From Hahella sp. HNIBRBA332 (GTDB taxonomy: Bacteria > Pseudomonadota > Gammaproteobacteria > Pseudomonadales > Oleiphilaceae), in contig NZ_CP132203.1 in assembly GCF_030719035.1 (NCBI RefSeq), positions 2,666,001 to 2,730,000 of the forward strand: DNA of 64,000 bases, read 5' to 3'. The translations under genes were made by a program, and so were the position numbers. Numbering within the stretch: the first letter of the stretch is position 1; the number at the start of each line of letters is the position of its first letter. Positions 43,760 through 54,800 of the stretch are shown here, piece after piece. The notes beneath the pieces are model-generated. The model saw only the letters and a program-made list of their open reading frames with translations, had not been told where the DNA came from and did no database searches.

Positions 43760-43777
43760 CCCGTTCCGCTCGTATGG

Positions 43778-43828
43778 GAAGACGTGCGGGAAACGTCTTC
43801 AGCGGTCGCAAAGACCAGGCCGCTGAAG
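43778..43828 (+). other. Two mutually exclusive hairpins in an NRPS intergenic gap
   Basis: GAAGACGT (43778-43785) pairs with ACGTCTTC (43793-43800) around a seven-base loop. CTTCAGCGG (43797-43805) pairs with CCGCTGAAG (43820-43828) around fourteen bases. The segment 43797-43800 belongs to both stems, so only one can form fully. The element lies between two NRPS genes, 47 bases before the next start codon. No T-run follows, so it is not a standard terminator; an attenuator, RNA-processing or translation-control role is possible. Confidence 0.55.
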
Positions 43829-43874
43829 GCGTCAGATCCAGAAGTCCCTGAACAACAAGAATCGGACAAGGACC

Positions 43875-46800
43875 ATGACAGTTACCAAGAAGGACATCAA
43901 GAACATCTATCCTCTCACGCCAGTGCAGGAAGGCATGCTGTTTCACGCGCTGCTGGAGCCCGAATCCAGCGCCTATTTCCAGCAGACCGCCTGGCGGCTG
44001 CGGGGCGAGCTGGACGCGGACGCCTTTGAGCAGGCCTGGCGTCTGCTGGCGCAACGCCATGATCTGCTGCGCACCCTGTTTTCCCACCAGCAAAGCGACC
44101 AGCCCCTGCAAATCGTGCTGCATCAGCTGCCTCCCCACATCGAGCGCCAGGACCTGCGCCACATCGACTCTCTGCGCTCTGACGCCTATTGCCGCCACTT
44201 TCGCGATAACGAACGTCGCCTGGGCTTCGACCTGAGCCAGGGACCGTTGTGGCGCATCAGCCTGCTGCGCCTGGAGGACGATCTTTGGGAAGTGGTGTGG
44301 AGCCATCATCACATCCTGCTGGACGGATGGTCCTATGGCCTGCTGTTGAGCGAACTGCTCGCGACCTATCGCAGTCTGCGTCAGGGCGAAGACGCGGAAA
44401 CCCAGCTCAACCTCACGCCGACGCCCCCTTTCAGTCGCTATACGCGCTGGCTGGCGGCCCAGGATCAAGCCGCCTCGGCGGAATACTGGCGGACCTATAT
44501 GGACGGCTTCTCGGAACCGACAGAGCCGCCTTTTCGCACATACCGACCGGACGCCCAGCCGGAAAGCGCCGAACTGAGCTTTCAGTTGAGCCGGGGCCAG
44601 ACCGAGCGTCTGCAAAGCCTGTGCGCGCAACATGGCGTTACCCTCAACGCCTTGTTGCAGGCGACGGTGGCGACTCTGCTGGCGCGCTGCTGCGATCAGG
44701 AAGATGTGACGTTCGGAACCGTGGTGTCCGGCCGGCCGGCGGATCTGCAGGGCGTAGAGCACATGGTGGGGCCCTTTATCAACACCGTCCCCTGCCGGAT
44801 TCGCGTCGATCCCGAGCGCAACCTGCTGCAACTGGCGCAAACGCTGCAGCAACGCCATCTGGCGTCCGCGCCCCATCACTACTATCCCCTGGCTAAAATT
44901 CAGTCCGCCGCCGGTTTCGCTGGTCAGGACCAGGGCATGTTCAATCTGGTGATGGCGGTGGAAAATTATCCGGTGGATGCGCTGGTGAAACGGGCCGCCG
45001 ATCAGTCCGACCTGGGCTTCGCCGTGGAGGACGTGTTCAGCTTCGAAAAAACCCATTACGACTTCGACCTGCAGTTCATGCCCGGGGAGCGTCTGCAAGG
45101 CAAACTGATTTACAACCGCGGCCGTTATGAACCTGCTTACGTGGAATCAATTCCACTTATATTTCAAACTATTATCGAATCTTTCTGCAGTAATATCGAG
45201 GTTAAGGTCGCCGCCATCCCCCTGCTTTCCGAAGCCAGCCTGGAGCTGCTGCGGGACGTCAGCGAGGGACTGTCCTGGCGGCCCGACAGCGACACCTTGA
45301 TTGATCGCTTCCTGCGTCAGGCCCAGGCCTCCCCTCAGCGCATCGCGGTCAGCGACGGCGACGCGCAACTGAGTTATGAAGCCCTGCGCGAAGCCGCCAA
45401 TCGACTCGCGCGCCGACTGGCGGAGCTGGACGTCGCCGACGACGAACCCGTAGGCCTGTGCACCGGCCGCTCCGTCAATCTGGCGGTGGGGGCGCTGGGA
45501 ATACTGAGCGCTGGCGGGGCTTATCTGCCTCTGGATATCGCGCAACCGGAAGCGCGCCTGCGCCAGCAAATCGTCGACAGCGGCCTGCGCATCATCGTGG
45601 CTGACAACGGGACGCTGGCGGCGTTGCGGGATATCGACGCCGGCGCGCCCGTACACATCCTTGCGCTGCCGGATGCGGCCCAGCACCTGGAAGCCGCGCC
45701 GGAACTGGAGCTGCAACGGATGCTGCGTCCGGACCAGCTTGCCTACGTGATCTACACGTCCGGCTCCACCGGCGTCCCCAAAGGCGTCGCCGTCGAGCAT
45801 CGCAACGTGGTCAACCTGAACGACGCGCTCTGGGATATCGCCTACCGCCGCTACAGCCGCCCCATCAACGTGGCGCTGCTGGCCAGCGCCGTGTTCGACG
45901 CCAGCGTGCAGCAGTTGTTTCCCGCCTTGCTGCATGGACATCGCCTGCTGGTGGTGGACCAGGATACACGCCAGGACGCCGCCCGCCTCACCGACCTGTT
46001 CATTCAGCAACGTATTACTCTCAGCGACTGCACGCCCACCCTGCTGGCCTTGTGGCTGCCGGAGCTGGCGCGGCGCAGCGACGAACTGGCGCTGGACACC
46101 CTGTTGGTGGGCGGAGAAGCGCTGCCCAGCGCGTTGGCGCAGGCTTTTGGCGAGGCGCTGCCCGCCGTGCGCCTGATCAACGTGTATGGGCCGACCGAAT
46201 GCTGCGTGGACGCCACCGCCTACGTGATCGACAGCAAGCGCCTGCCTTCGTCGCCTTACGTTCCCATCGGCCAGCCCCTGCGCAATACCCGCGCCTGGGT
46301 GCTGGACCGCCATGGCGCGCCGGTCCCGGCGGGGGTGACGGGTGAAATCGTTCTGGCAGGCGCGGGGGTCAGCCGAGGTTATTTGAACCGGCCGGAGCTG
46401 AACGGAGAGAAGTTCGTCTTCCTCACTTCTCCCTGTTCCGCTTCCGGTGCGGTTCGCTTTTACAAAAGCGGCGACCGCGGTCGCTGGACCATGGATGGCG
46501 CGTTGGAGTTCCTGGGACGCATGGACGATCAGGTGAAAGTGCGCGGCCATCGTATCGAACTGGGAGAGGTGGAGTCCCATCTGCGCGCCCATCCCGATGT
46601 GGAGCAGGCGGCGGCGTTGCTCGTCGCCCCCGACTCCGAGAATGAATCCATCAGCGCAGAACTGGTCGCCTACGTTATTTTAAAACAAGAGGTTGGCGCA
46701 GATACCTTAAGAAGATACTTACAGGAACGTTTGCCGGAGTACATGCTTCCCAGCAGCTATGTCGCACTGCACGAGCTGCCTTTGAACGCCAGCGGCAAGC

Positions 46801-48506
46801 TGGATCGTAAGGCGCTGGCGGCGCTGCGGCAAAGCGGGCGCCTCGGCGTGACCACCGCCTTCGCCGCGCCGCAAAGCCCTCTGGAAATACTGCTGGCGCG
46901 GCTGTGGAGCGAGATCCTGGGACGGGATCAGGTCGGCGTGAACGACAACTACTTCGCCCTGGGAGGCGACTCCATCAAAGCCATACAACTGGCCTCCCGG
47001 CTGCATCGGGAAGGTTGGAAAATGGCCATCAAAGACCTGTTCGCCAATCCAACCATCGCGGCGCTGGCGCCCTGGGTCGCGCCTGCGACGCAACCTCAGG
47101 ATCAGGATTTGACCACCGACCCGCAAGGTCCGGTTCCCCTCACGCCGGCGCAGAGTCGCTTTTTCCGGGACCATGGCGGGAATCCGCGCCGTTTCAATCA
47201 CGCACTCCTGCTACGCAGCGATGAAACGATGCGCGCCCCGGCGTTACAGGCGGCGCTGGATGGGATTTACGCCTCTCATGAATCGCTGCGACTGCGCTTC
47301 CTGCGGGATGACGGCAATCACTGGATGCAGGAAGCCATGCCCCTGGACGCTGCGCCGGGAGTACGCCTGCAGGAAATCGACCTCAGGAGCTGCAAGGATC
47401 TCCCCTCTGCATTAATCCACCAGGGCGAACAGCTGCACGCCGCGATGGACCCGGAAAACGGACGCTTGTTCGCCGCCGCGCTATTGCGCTGCCCGGATGG
47501 CGATCGCTTGCTGCTGGCGGCGCACCATCTGGCGGTGGACGGCGTGTCCTGGCGCATTCTGCTGGAAGACCTGCTGCAAGGGTACGCCCAGGCCTGCGAC
47601 GATCAGCCCGTCCACTTGCCGGAAGCGCCCGGGTTTACCCGCTGGGCGGCGCAACTGGCCCATTTTGGCGGCAGCCGCGAACTGCAGGCGGACATCCCCT
47701 ACTGGGCGGCGCAGGAGGAAACCCAAAACCTCGACGCCGCCGACGCCGGGCCCTGCCGCTACGGCGACGCCCTGCCCCTGACCCGGGAGTTAGACCCGGC
47801 GCTGACCCAGACGTTACTGACCGCCGCGAATCAGGCGTACAACACCACGCCGGAGGATCTGTTGCTCACCGCCCTGGCCCGCGCCATGGCCCAGCCCGAC
47901 AGCGCGGCGGTCAACCTGTGCCTGCTGATGGAGAGCCACGGCCGCGACCAGCTGGAGACGGATCTGGACCTGTCCCGCTGCGCCGGCTGGTTCACCAGTC
48001 TGTGGCCCCTGTCCCTGACCCTGCCCGGCGACCGCGAGCTGGCCTATCAGATCAAATCGGTGAAAGAGAGCCTGCGTCGCGTTCCCCGCAAAGGCGCCGG
48101 CTACTCCCTGTTGCAGGAATTCGGCGGCGACGCCGCCACCGCGGCGCTGCGCTTCAACCTGCAGCCGCAGATCAGCTTCAACTACCTGGGACAACTCGAC
48201 GCGCCTCTCGCTAACGCCAGCCTGCGCTTCAGCGATGAACCCAGCGGCGACTGCGTTCCACCCGAAGCGCCGCGTCCCTGCGCCCTGGAGATCAGCGCCA
48301 TGGCCCTGGGCGGACATCTGCGTCTGCAACTCTGCATCGATCGCGTGCGCCCCTTGCTGGACGCCGACGCGCTGCTGACCCGCTGGAGCGAGCAATTGGC
48401 GGATTTGGCCGCACACTGCCTGGCGCGCCCGGATACGACCGTCACGCCTTCGGACTTGACCTATTCTGATATCAGCCTGGATGAGCTGGAAGGAATCATT
48501 TCATGA
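43875..48506 (+). CDS. NRPS module C-A(Gln)-PCP-E
   Basis: This protein adds and epimerises a second consecutive Gln. The N terminus YPLTPVQEGMLFHALL is the form seen in C domains that follow an epimerase (DCL type), in agreement with the E domain of the protein before it. HHHILLDGWS is near 148. The A domain (YTSGSTGVPKG near 626) again shows pocket DAQDLGVVD, the Gln code. PCP Ser is near 1031 in GGDSIKA, and the E domain has HHLAVDGVSWRILLEDL near 1218 with FNYLGQL. AAGGA lies close to the ATG. The last four bases overlap the next gene as ATGA. Two stretches inside the gene (about 45130-45200 and 46670-46730) are clearly AT-richer than the surrounding sequence. The first contains GTGGAATCAATTCCAC, an almost perfect palindrome. 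Confidence 0.95.
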   Translation: MTVTKKDIKNIYPLTPVQEGMLFHALLEPESSAYFQQTAWRLRGELDADAFEQAWRLLAQRHDLLRTLFSHQQSDQPLQIVLHQLPPHIERQDLRHIDSLRSDAYCRHFRDNERRLGFDLSQGPLWRISLLRLEDDLWEVVWSHHHILLDGWSYGLLLSELLATYRSLRQGEDAETQLNLTPTPPFSRYTRWLAAQDQAASAEYWRTYMDGFSEPTEPPFRTYRPDAQPESAELSFQLSRGQTERLQSLCAQHGVTLNALLQATVATLLARCCDQEDVTFGTVVSGRPADLQGVEHMVGPFINTVPCRIRVDPERNLLQLAQTLQQRHLASAPHHYYPLAKIQSAAGFAGQDQGMFNLVMAVENYPVDALVKRAADQSDLGFAVEDVFSFEKTHYDFDLQFMPGERLQGKLIYNRGRYEPAYVESIPLIFQTIIESFCSNIEVKVAAIPLLSEASLELLRDVSEGLSWRPDSDTLIDRFLRQAQASPQRIAVSDGDAQLSYEALREAANRLARRLAELDVADDEPVGLCTGRSVNLAVGALGILSAGGAYLPLDIAQPEARLRQQIVDSGLRIIVADNGTLAALRDIDAGAPVHILALPDAAQHLEAAPELELQRMLRPDQLAYVIYTSGSTGVPKGVAVEHRNVVNLNDALWDIAYRRYSRPINVALLASAVFDASVQQLFPALLHGHRLLVVDQDTRQDAARLTDLFIQQRITLSDCTPTLLALWLPELARRSDELALDTLLVGGEALPSALAQAFGEALPAVRLINVYGPTECCVDATAYVIDSKRLPSSPYVPIGQPLRNTRAWVLDRHGAPVPAGVTGEIVLAGAGVSRGYLNRPELNGEKFVFLTSPCSASGAVRFYKSGDRGRWTMDGALEFLGRMDDQVKVRGHRIELGEVESHLRAHPDVEQAAALLVAPDSENESISAELVAYVILKQEVGADTLRRYLQERLPEYMLPSSYVALHELPLNASGKLDRKALAALRQSGRLGVTTAFAAPQSPLEILLARLWSEILGRDQVGVNDNYFALGGDSIKAIQLASRLHREGWKMAIKDLFANPTIAALAPWVAPATQPQDQDLTTDPQGPVPLTPAQSRFFRDHGGNPRRFNHALLLRSDETMRAPALQAALDGIYASHESLRLRFLRDDGNHWMQEAMPLDAAPGVRLQEIDLRSCKDLPSALIHQGEQLHAAMDPENGRLFAAALLRCPDGDRLLLAAHHLAVDGVSWRILLEDLLQGYAQACDDQPVHLPEAPGFTRWAAQLAHFGGSRELQADIPYWAAQEETQNLDAADAGPCRYGDALPLTRELDPALTQTLLTAANQAYNTTPEDLLLTALARAMAQPDSAAVNLCLLMESHGRDQLETDLDLSRCAGWFTSLWPLSLTLPGDRELAYQIKSVKESLRRVPRKGAGYSLLQEFGGDAATAALRFNLQPQISFNYLGQLDAPLANASLRFSDEPSGDCVPPEAPRPCALEISAMALGGHLRLQLCIDRVRPLLDADALLTRWSEQLADLAAHCLARPDTTVTPSDLTYSDISLDELEGIIS

Positions 48507-51500
48507 TAAAAAAGGAAAACCTCAAGGACCTGTATCCCTTGTCCCCCATGCAGGAAGGCATGCTCTATCAAAGCCTCCTGCATCCCGACGCTCCGGTGTA
48601 CCACGAGCAGGCGCTGTACCGGCTGCGCGGCGAACTGCGGGTGGATCTGTTGGAGCAGGCCTGGGAACGGTTATTCCAGCGTCACGACATCCTGCGCGTC
48701 CAGTTCATCGCCGAGAAAGTGTCCCGTCCCCTGCAGGCGGTGCTGCACCAACGGGTCGGCGAGTTCCATTACAGTGACTTGCGCAAGGCGTCGCCGGAGT
48801 TTCAGGAAGAACTGATTCGTCAGGCCCAGGTGGAAGACCGCCAGCGCAGCTTCGACCTGCAGCGGGAACCGCTGATGCGCATGCAGCTGCTGCAACTGGC
48901 GGACGACCGTTTCGCCCTGCTGTGGAGCCTGCACCATATCCTCATGGACGGCTGGTGCCTGAGCCTGCTGTTGCGGGACTTCACGCTGATCTACGACGCT
49001 CTGCGCGAAGCGCGCCCGCTGGAGTTGCCCGCACCGCCGCCCTATAGCCGTTATATTCAATGGCTGCAGCGCCAGGACGCGACGCAGGCCCGGAACTACT
49101 GGCGCGAACAATTGGAAGATTACCATCAGGCCGCCCAGGTCCCACGGCAGCAGACACTGGCGCCCGCCAGCGTAAGCAAACGCACATTCACCCACGCGCT
49201 TCCCCAGACGCTCAGCGAGCGCGTGCGGCAGGCCGCAGCGGACTGGGGAATGACGCCGGGGGCCATCCTGCAAGCCGCCTGGGGCGCATTACTGGCCCGC
49301 TACAACGACTGCGACGACGTGGTGTTCGGAACCCTGGTGTCCGGTCGTCCGGCGGAGCTTCCCGGAGCGGTGGAAATGGTGGGGGTTTTCATCAACACCT
49401 TGCCCCTGCGTTTGCGCATCGGTCCTGACGCCACCCTGCGCGAACTGGCCCAGGCCACGCAAATGCGTTTGCTGGAGGCGGCGTCGCGCCAGTACCTGCC
49501 GTTAAGCGAGGTGCAACAGTTCAGCCCTCTCGGCAAGGACCTGATCACCCACCTGTTCGCCTTTGAGAACTATCCCGCGCCGGCGCACCCGGAAGGGGCT
49601 TTCCGCGACGCCATTCAGGTGGAAAGCATCAGCAAACATGAGGATATTCCCTACGATTTCGGCGTCACCGCCACGCCAGAGCCTGGCCCGCAAGGGACGA
49701 CGCTGGTTATGCGTTACCTGTACAACCCGGCGCAGTTCGAACCGGCTTTCGTCGAGCGCCTGAGCGGACACTATGAACGTCTGCTACGACAAGGGCTGGG
49801 TACGCCTGGAGATAGGACGACCCCACCGTTGCGGCAACTAGACCTGCTGGATGCAGCCGAGTACGACCGCCTGCGCGCCTTGCAAGGCGAGATTTCCCCA
49901 TTGCCCTCCTGCGACAGCTATCTGGATCTGTTCGAGCAGGCTGTCGCCGCCGCGCCGGACAGCATTGCAGTGGAAGACGGCGAGCGCCGCATCAGCTATC
50001 GCGAGCTGGACGAACGCGCCAACGCCTTGGCCGCATGGCTGCAGGAACGCTATGACGTGGGCGTGGAGGACCGCATCGGCGTCGCCCTGCCCCGCGGCGC
50101 CGCCCTGCTGATCGCCGAACTGGCGGCGGGCAAAGCCGGGGCGGCCTTTGTTCCTGTGGACCCGGACTATCCGCCGGAGCGCCGCCTGCGCATCTTCCAG
50201 CAGGCGCAGTGCAAGCTGGTGATCGGCGACGCCGGGGAAGCGGCGCAATGGCGCGAGCATAGCCAGATTCCATTTATCAACCTGGACGCCATTGAGCCTG
50301 ACAGTCGCCGCCCCCAAGCTCCGGTCCGCGCCTGTGGACTGCGCAGTCTGGCTTATGTGATCTTCACCTCCGGCTCCACGGGGGAGCCCAAAGGCGTCAT
50401 GCTGGAGCATCTCGGCCTGATCAACCTGATCCAATGGAGCCGCCGTCAATTCGGCATCCAGGCGGGCAAACGCACCACGCTGCTGGCGTCGCCGGCGTTC
50501 GACGCTTCCGTATGGGAGTCGCTGCCGTCGCTGTGCGCGGGGGCGACGATTGTAATCACGCCGGAGGCGCTGCGGCGGGATGTGGGTCCCCTGTGCGAAT
50601 TTCTGCATGAACAGCGCATTGATATTTCATTTCTGCCTCCCGCCTTGTGCGAGGAAGCCTGCGTCAGCTATCCGCACCTGTTGCAGAACATCGTGCTGCA
50701 ATCCGGCGGCGACACCTTGCAGGGCATCCGCAACGGCGGCGCCAGCGATCGCATCAAAGTCTCGAATAACTACGGGCCGTCCGAGTTCAGCGTGTGCGCC
50801 ACCTCCTGCTATCTGGCGCCCCAGGAGCCCAATCCCTATCCCATCGGCAAACCCATCGCCAACACCGAGGTATTGATTCTCGACCGCCAGCAGCGCCTGA
50901 CGCCTTTGGGCGCGGCGGGAGAAATCGCCCTGGCCGGCCCTTCCCTGGCGCGAGGTTACTGGGGACGCGCCGACCTCACCGCTGCGCGCTTTGTGGCGCA
51001 TCCCCGCCAACCCGGCGAGCGGGTGTACCTGACCGGGGACAAGGGCCGCTGGCGCGAAGACGGCAATCTGGATTTCCTCGGCCGCATCGACGATCAGTTA
51101 TCCGTACGCGGCCATCGCGTGGAGCCGGCGGAAATCGAGCATCTGCTGTCCCGCCACGAACGCGTGCGCGCAGCGGCGGTGGCGGCGACCCGGGGCGCGG
51201 ACGGGCACACCTTGCTGGCGGCCTTCGTCACCCCCCGCAACGCGGAGGATTCGCCGCTGGACCTGGACGGCATCCGTCAATGGCTGGCGCAGCGCGCCCC
51301 GTCCTACATGACACCCGCCATTCTGCGGGAGCGGGACAGCCTGCCGTTGAACGCCAATGGCAAACTGGATCGCAAGGCGATCCGTCGCGAAGCGGAACAA
51401 TTGCATGCGGAAGCGCCTTACGAGGCCCCGCAGACGGCGACGGAAAAGCGGGTGGCGGAAATCTGGAGTCAGGTGCTGGATCGTCGCCCCATTGGCCGCA

Positions 51501-51781
51501 GCGATCATTTCCTGGAGCTGGGCGGGCATTCTTTGAGCGCCACCCGCGTCCTGTCGCAGCTGCGCGGACAGCTGCGATGCGATCTGCCGCTGGCGCTGCT
51601 GTTCGATAAGCCCGTGCTCAAGGATCTGGCCGCCGCCATCGATGCGCCGACAACCGCCGCAGCGCCGGCGCCTGAGAGCGGCATTCGTCGCGTCGACCGC
51701 TCCCGCTACGCCGTCGGCGCGTCAAAACCGGAGGCCAGGAACCCGGAGACCCAGGACCCCGCCGCCGCGGAGTCATCCTGA
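48503..51781 (+). CDS. NRPS module C-A(Leu-like)-PCP
   Basis: This is a single module without epimerase. The C domain begins YPLSPMQEGMLYQSLL, again the type that accepts a D-residue donor, and has HHILMDGWC near 144, with Cys in place of the usual Ser after the DGW. The A domain (FTSGSTGEPKG near 622) has pocket D-A-W-F-Q-G-N-V-C-(K), eight of ten positions like the Leu code DAWFLGNVVK, so Leu or a similar hydrophobic residue is likely. PCP Ser is near 1010 in GGHSLSA. The gene starts inside the stop of the upstream gene (ATGA). The C-terminal tail after the PCP is Ser/Arg/Pro-rich and unstructured. The next start lies 76 bases beyond. Confidence 0.94.
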   Translation: MIKKENLKDLYPLSPMQEGMLYQSLLHPDAPVYHEQALYRLRGELRVDLLEQAWERLFQRHDILRVQFIAEKVSRPLQAVLHQRVGEFHYSDLRKASPEFQEELIRQAQVEDRQRSFDLQREPLMRMQLLQLADDRFALLWSLHHILMDGWCLSLLLRDFTLIYDALREARPLELPAPPPYSRYIQWLQRQDATQARNYWREQLEDYHQAAQVPRQQTLAPASVSKRTFTHALPQTLSERVRQAAADWGMTPGAILQAAWGALLARYNDCDDVVFGTLVSGRPAELPGAVEMVGVFINTLPLRLRIGPDATLRELAQATQMRLLEAASRQYLPLSEVQQFSPLGKDLITHLFAFENYPAPAHPEGAFRDAIQVESISKHEDIPYDFGVTATPEPGPQGTTLVMRYLYNPAQFEPAFVERLSGHYERLLRQGLGTPGDRTTPPLRQLDLLDAAEYDRLRALQGEISPLPSCDSYLDLFEQAVAAAPDSIAVEDGERRISYRELDERANALAAWLQERYDVGVEDRIGVALPRGAALLIAELAAGKAGAAFVPVDPDYPPERRLRIFQQAQCKLVIGDAGEAAQWREHSQIPFINLDAIEPDSRRPQAPVRACGLRSLAYVIFTSGSTGEPKGVMLEHLGLINLIQWSRRQFGIQAGKRTTLLASPAFDASVWESLPSLCAGATIVITPEALRRDVGPLCEFLHEQRIDISFLPPALCEEACVSYPHLLQNIVLQSGGDTLQGIRNGGASDRIKVSNNYGPSEFSVCATSCYLAPQEPNPYPIGKPIANTEVLILDRQQRLTPLGAAGEIALAGPSLARGYWGRADLTAARFVAHPRQPGERVYLTGDKGRWREDGNLDFLGRIDDQLSVRGHRVEPAEIEHLLSRHERVRAAAVAATRGADGHTLLAAFVTPRNAEDSPLDLDGIRQWLAQRAPSYMTPAILRERDSLPLNANGKLDRKAIRREAEQLHAEAPYEAPQTATEKRVAEIWSQVLDRRPIGRSDHFLELGGHSLSATRVLSQLRGQLRCDLPLALLFDKPVLKDLAAAIDAPTTAAAPAPESGIRRVDRSRYAVGASKPEARNPETQDPAAAESS

Positions 51782-51857
51782 AGACGGAAGAAAACAGAAA
51801 ACAGACAACAACCATAACGACAACCCAAAGAACATAATAACGAGCAAGTACGCCGCT

Positions 51858-54800
51858 ATGACCGAAGCTTCCACCGCCGTACAGATTTATCAATTCCCCC
51901 TGTCCTTCGCCCAGGAACGTCTGTGGTTCCTGCACCAATTCGAGGGGGACAACGTCGCCTACAACATCAGCGCCGCCCTGCAACTGGAGGGCCCCCTGGA
52001 CCCCGCCGCGCTGCAGCGGGCGCTGGATACGCTGGTCGCCCGCCACGAGATTCTGCGCACGCTGTTCGTCAGCGACGGCGGCCTGCCGACGCAGCGGGTG
52101 ACGCCATCCCTGCACATCGCCATAGAGCGGGTGTGGTTCGCCGACAGCGACCTGGAAGCCCGAAAAGCCCGCGCTCAGGCGTACTTCGTGGAAAGAAACC
52201 GCCGCCCTTTCGACCTCAGCCAGGGGCCGCTGCTGCGCGTCACCCTGGTGGAGCTGGACCACAGCCGCTCTCACGCCCTGAGCTGGCTGAACCTGTGCAT
52301 TCATCACATCATCGCCGACGCCTGGTCCGTGGGCGTCATCGTACGCGAGCTGGCGGCATTGTACCGCGCCGCCCTGCGCCATCGTCCCTGCGAACTGCCG
52401 CCGCCGGCGCTGCAGTATGCGGATTTCGCCGTGTGGCAGCGGGAGCGTCTGCAAGGCGAGACGCTGCGGCAGGAGCTGGATTTCTGGCGGAGCCAGCTAC
52501 AGGGCGCGCCAGCGCTGGTGAATCTGCCTCTGGACTATCCGCGCACCCAACAGCCCTCGCCGGATGCGGACTGCGTGCGCATAGACCTGCCCGCGCGTCT
52601 GGCGCATCAGGCCCGGCATTTCGCCGGCGCGTCAGGCGCCAGCCTGTATATGGTGCTGCTGGCGGCTTTCAACGTGTTGATCGGTCGTCTCAGCGGACAG
52701 CAGGATGTAGTGGTGGGCAGTCTGATCGCCAACCGCAATCAGGCGGATGTGGAAGCCCTGGTGGGCTTCTTCGTCAACACCCTGCCGCTGCGTTGCGATC
52801 TATCCGACGATCCCAACTTCCGCGAACTGGTGCGCCGGGTCAAACACACCGCCCTCAACGCCTACAATCACCAGGATCTGCCCTTCGAGCGCATGGTGGA
52901 AGCGTTGCAGCCGGAGCGCGATCTCAGCTTCCCGCCGTTGATCCAGCTGCTGTTCGTGCTGCAAAACGCGCCCATGGACGCGTTCGAACTGGAAGGGGTG
53001 CAGGTGACGCCGTTGCGCCTGCCGCAGCCCGGCCAGATCCGCTTTGACCTGGAGGTATACGGCGAAGAAGACGCTGACGGCTTCCATCTGGATTTCTGGT
53101 TCCGCTCCCAGTTGCTGCACAAGGACTCCGTGCAACGGATGGCGCGCCAGTATCTGACGCTGCTGGAGGCGGCGCTGAACCAGCCGCAGCGCCCCGTGAT
53201 GGGACTGCCCATGCTGGACCGCGACCAGTACGGCGAACTCAGCCGCGGCTTGTTTCTGGAGGCGCAGCCCTATCCCGACACCCTGTGCATTCACCAGTTG
53301 TTCGAGCGCCGCGCCGAACGGCATCCCGAACTGACGGCGGTCATGCGGGACGGTCGCTCCCTCAGCTATGGCGAGCTGAACCGCCGCGCCAACCGCCTTG
53401 CCCATCTGCTGATCGGGCGCGGGATTAAGCTGGAGGACCGCATCGGCATCTGCCTGGACCGCTCGCTGGACATGGTGGTCGCCCTGCTCGCCGTCTTCAA
53501 AGCCGGGGCCAGCTACGCCCCTCTCGACCCGGCGTATCCCACGGAACGCATCGCCTACATGCTGGAGGACAGCGGCGCGCGCCTGACTCTGACGCAGCAG
53601 ACCGCCAGCGGGCGTCTGCCGGAGAACGTCGCCACGCTGATGCTGGACGACCTGGAAACCCTGACCTCCGCCTGCGAGGACAGCAATCCGCAGCATCCTG
53701 TGGCCGCGGACAATCTGGCCTATGTGATCTACACCTCCGGCTCCACCGGTCTGCCTAAAGGCGTGGCGATTGAGCATCGCTCCGTCGGCGCGCTGATTCA
53801 CTGGGCGCAGACCCAATATCATCTGGAAGAGCTGGAGGAGGTGCTGGCCACCACGTCCATTTGCTTCGACCTCTCGGTATTCGAGATTTTCGTTACCCTG
53901 TGCAGCGGCGGCCGCGTCCATTTGGCGGACAATATGACCGCGCTGGCGGAGCGCGCTGGCGATCTGGATGCCTATTCCAAAGTCAGTCTGATCAATACCG
54001 TGCCATCCGCCATTCAGGCGTTGTTGCGCGCTAACGCCGTGCCGCCCCAGGTGCGCACGGTGAATCTGGCGGGCGAGCCCCTGAAGCAGGAACTGGTGGA
54101 GCAGCTCTACGCATTGCCGCATATCCGTCGCGTTTATGATCTCTACGGTCCCTCCGAGGACACCACCTACTCCACCTGCGCCCTGCGTCGCCCCGGCGGC
54201 AAGGCCAACATTGGGCGTCCCATCAGCAATACCCTGATTCATATTATCGACGAAAACCTGCAACTGGTTCCCCGCGGCGTGGCGGGTGAATTATTGATCG
54301 GCGGCCGCGGTCTGGCGCGGGGCTACCTGGGCAAGCCGGAGCTGACCGCCCAGCGCTTCATCGCCAATCCGTTTTCCGGCGATCTCAGCGAGCGTCTGTA
54401 CCGCACCGGAGATCTGGTGCGGGTGAACAGCGACGACCAACTGGAATATCTGGGGCGTATCGACCAGCAGGTGAAAGTGCGGGGATTTCGCATCGAGCTG
54501 GGCGAAATTGAATCCTGTATCAATAACTTACGAGATAATAGTGAGAAAATAGTTAAAGACGGCGTGGTCTCCGTCATCAAGGACGACAACCTTGGCCCCT
54601 ACCTGGCCGCCTATGTGGTCGGCGCCCCCGGGCGCAGCATCGACGCCGATGACCTGAAACGACGGCTGGCGCGCCGCCTGCCCGGCTACATGGTTCCTGA
54701 GGCGATCATTACGCTGGACGCCATCCCCTTGACCGCCAATGGCAAGACCGACCGCAAGGCGCTGCCCATTCCCCAGCGCAGCGCCCGCGAAACCGAGTAT

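Noticed and set aside
43740..46592. Long minus-strand open frames opposite the NRPS genes (also 56577-58178 and 52800-54263)
   Set aside because: They mirror GC-rich codons of the real plus-strand modules, encode Gln/His/Gly-rich sequence with no domain, and have no ribosome sites.
51642..51857. Upstream extension of the dimodular NRPS frame
   Set aside because: It overlaps the preceding gene and encodes Arg/Pro-rich sequence; the C domain starts normally just after the ATG at 51858.
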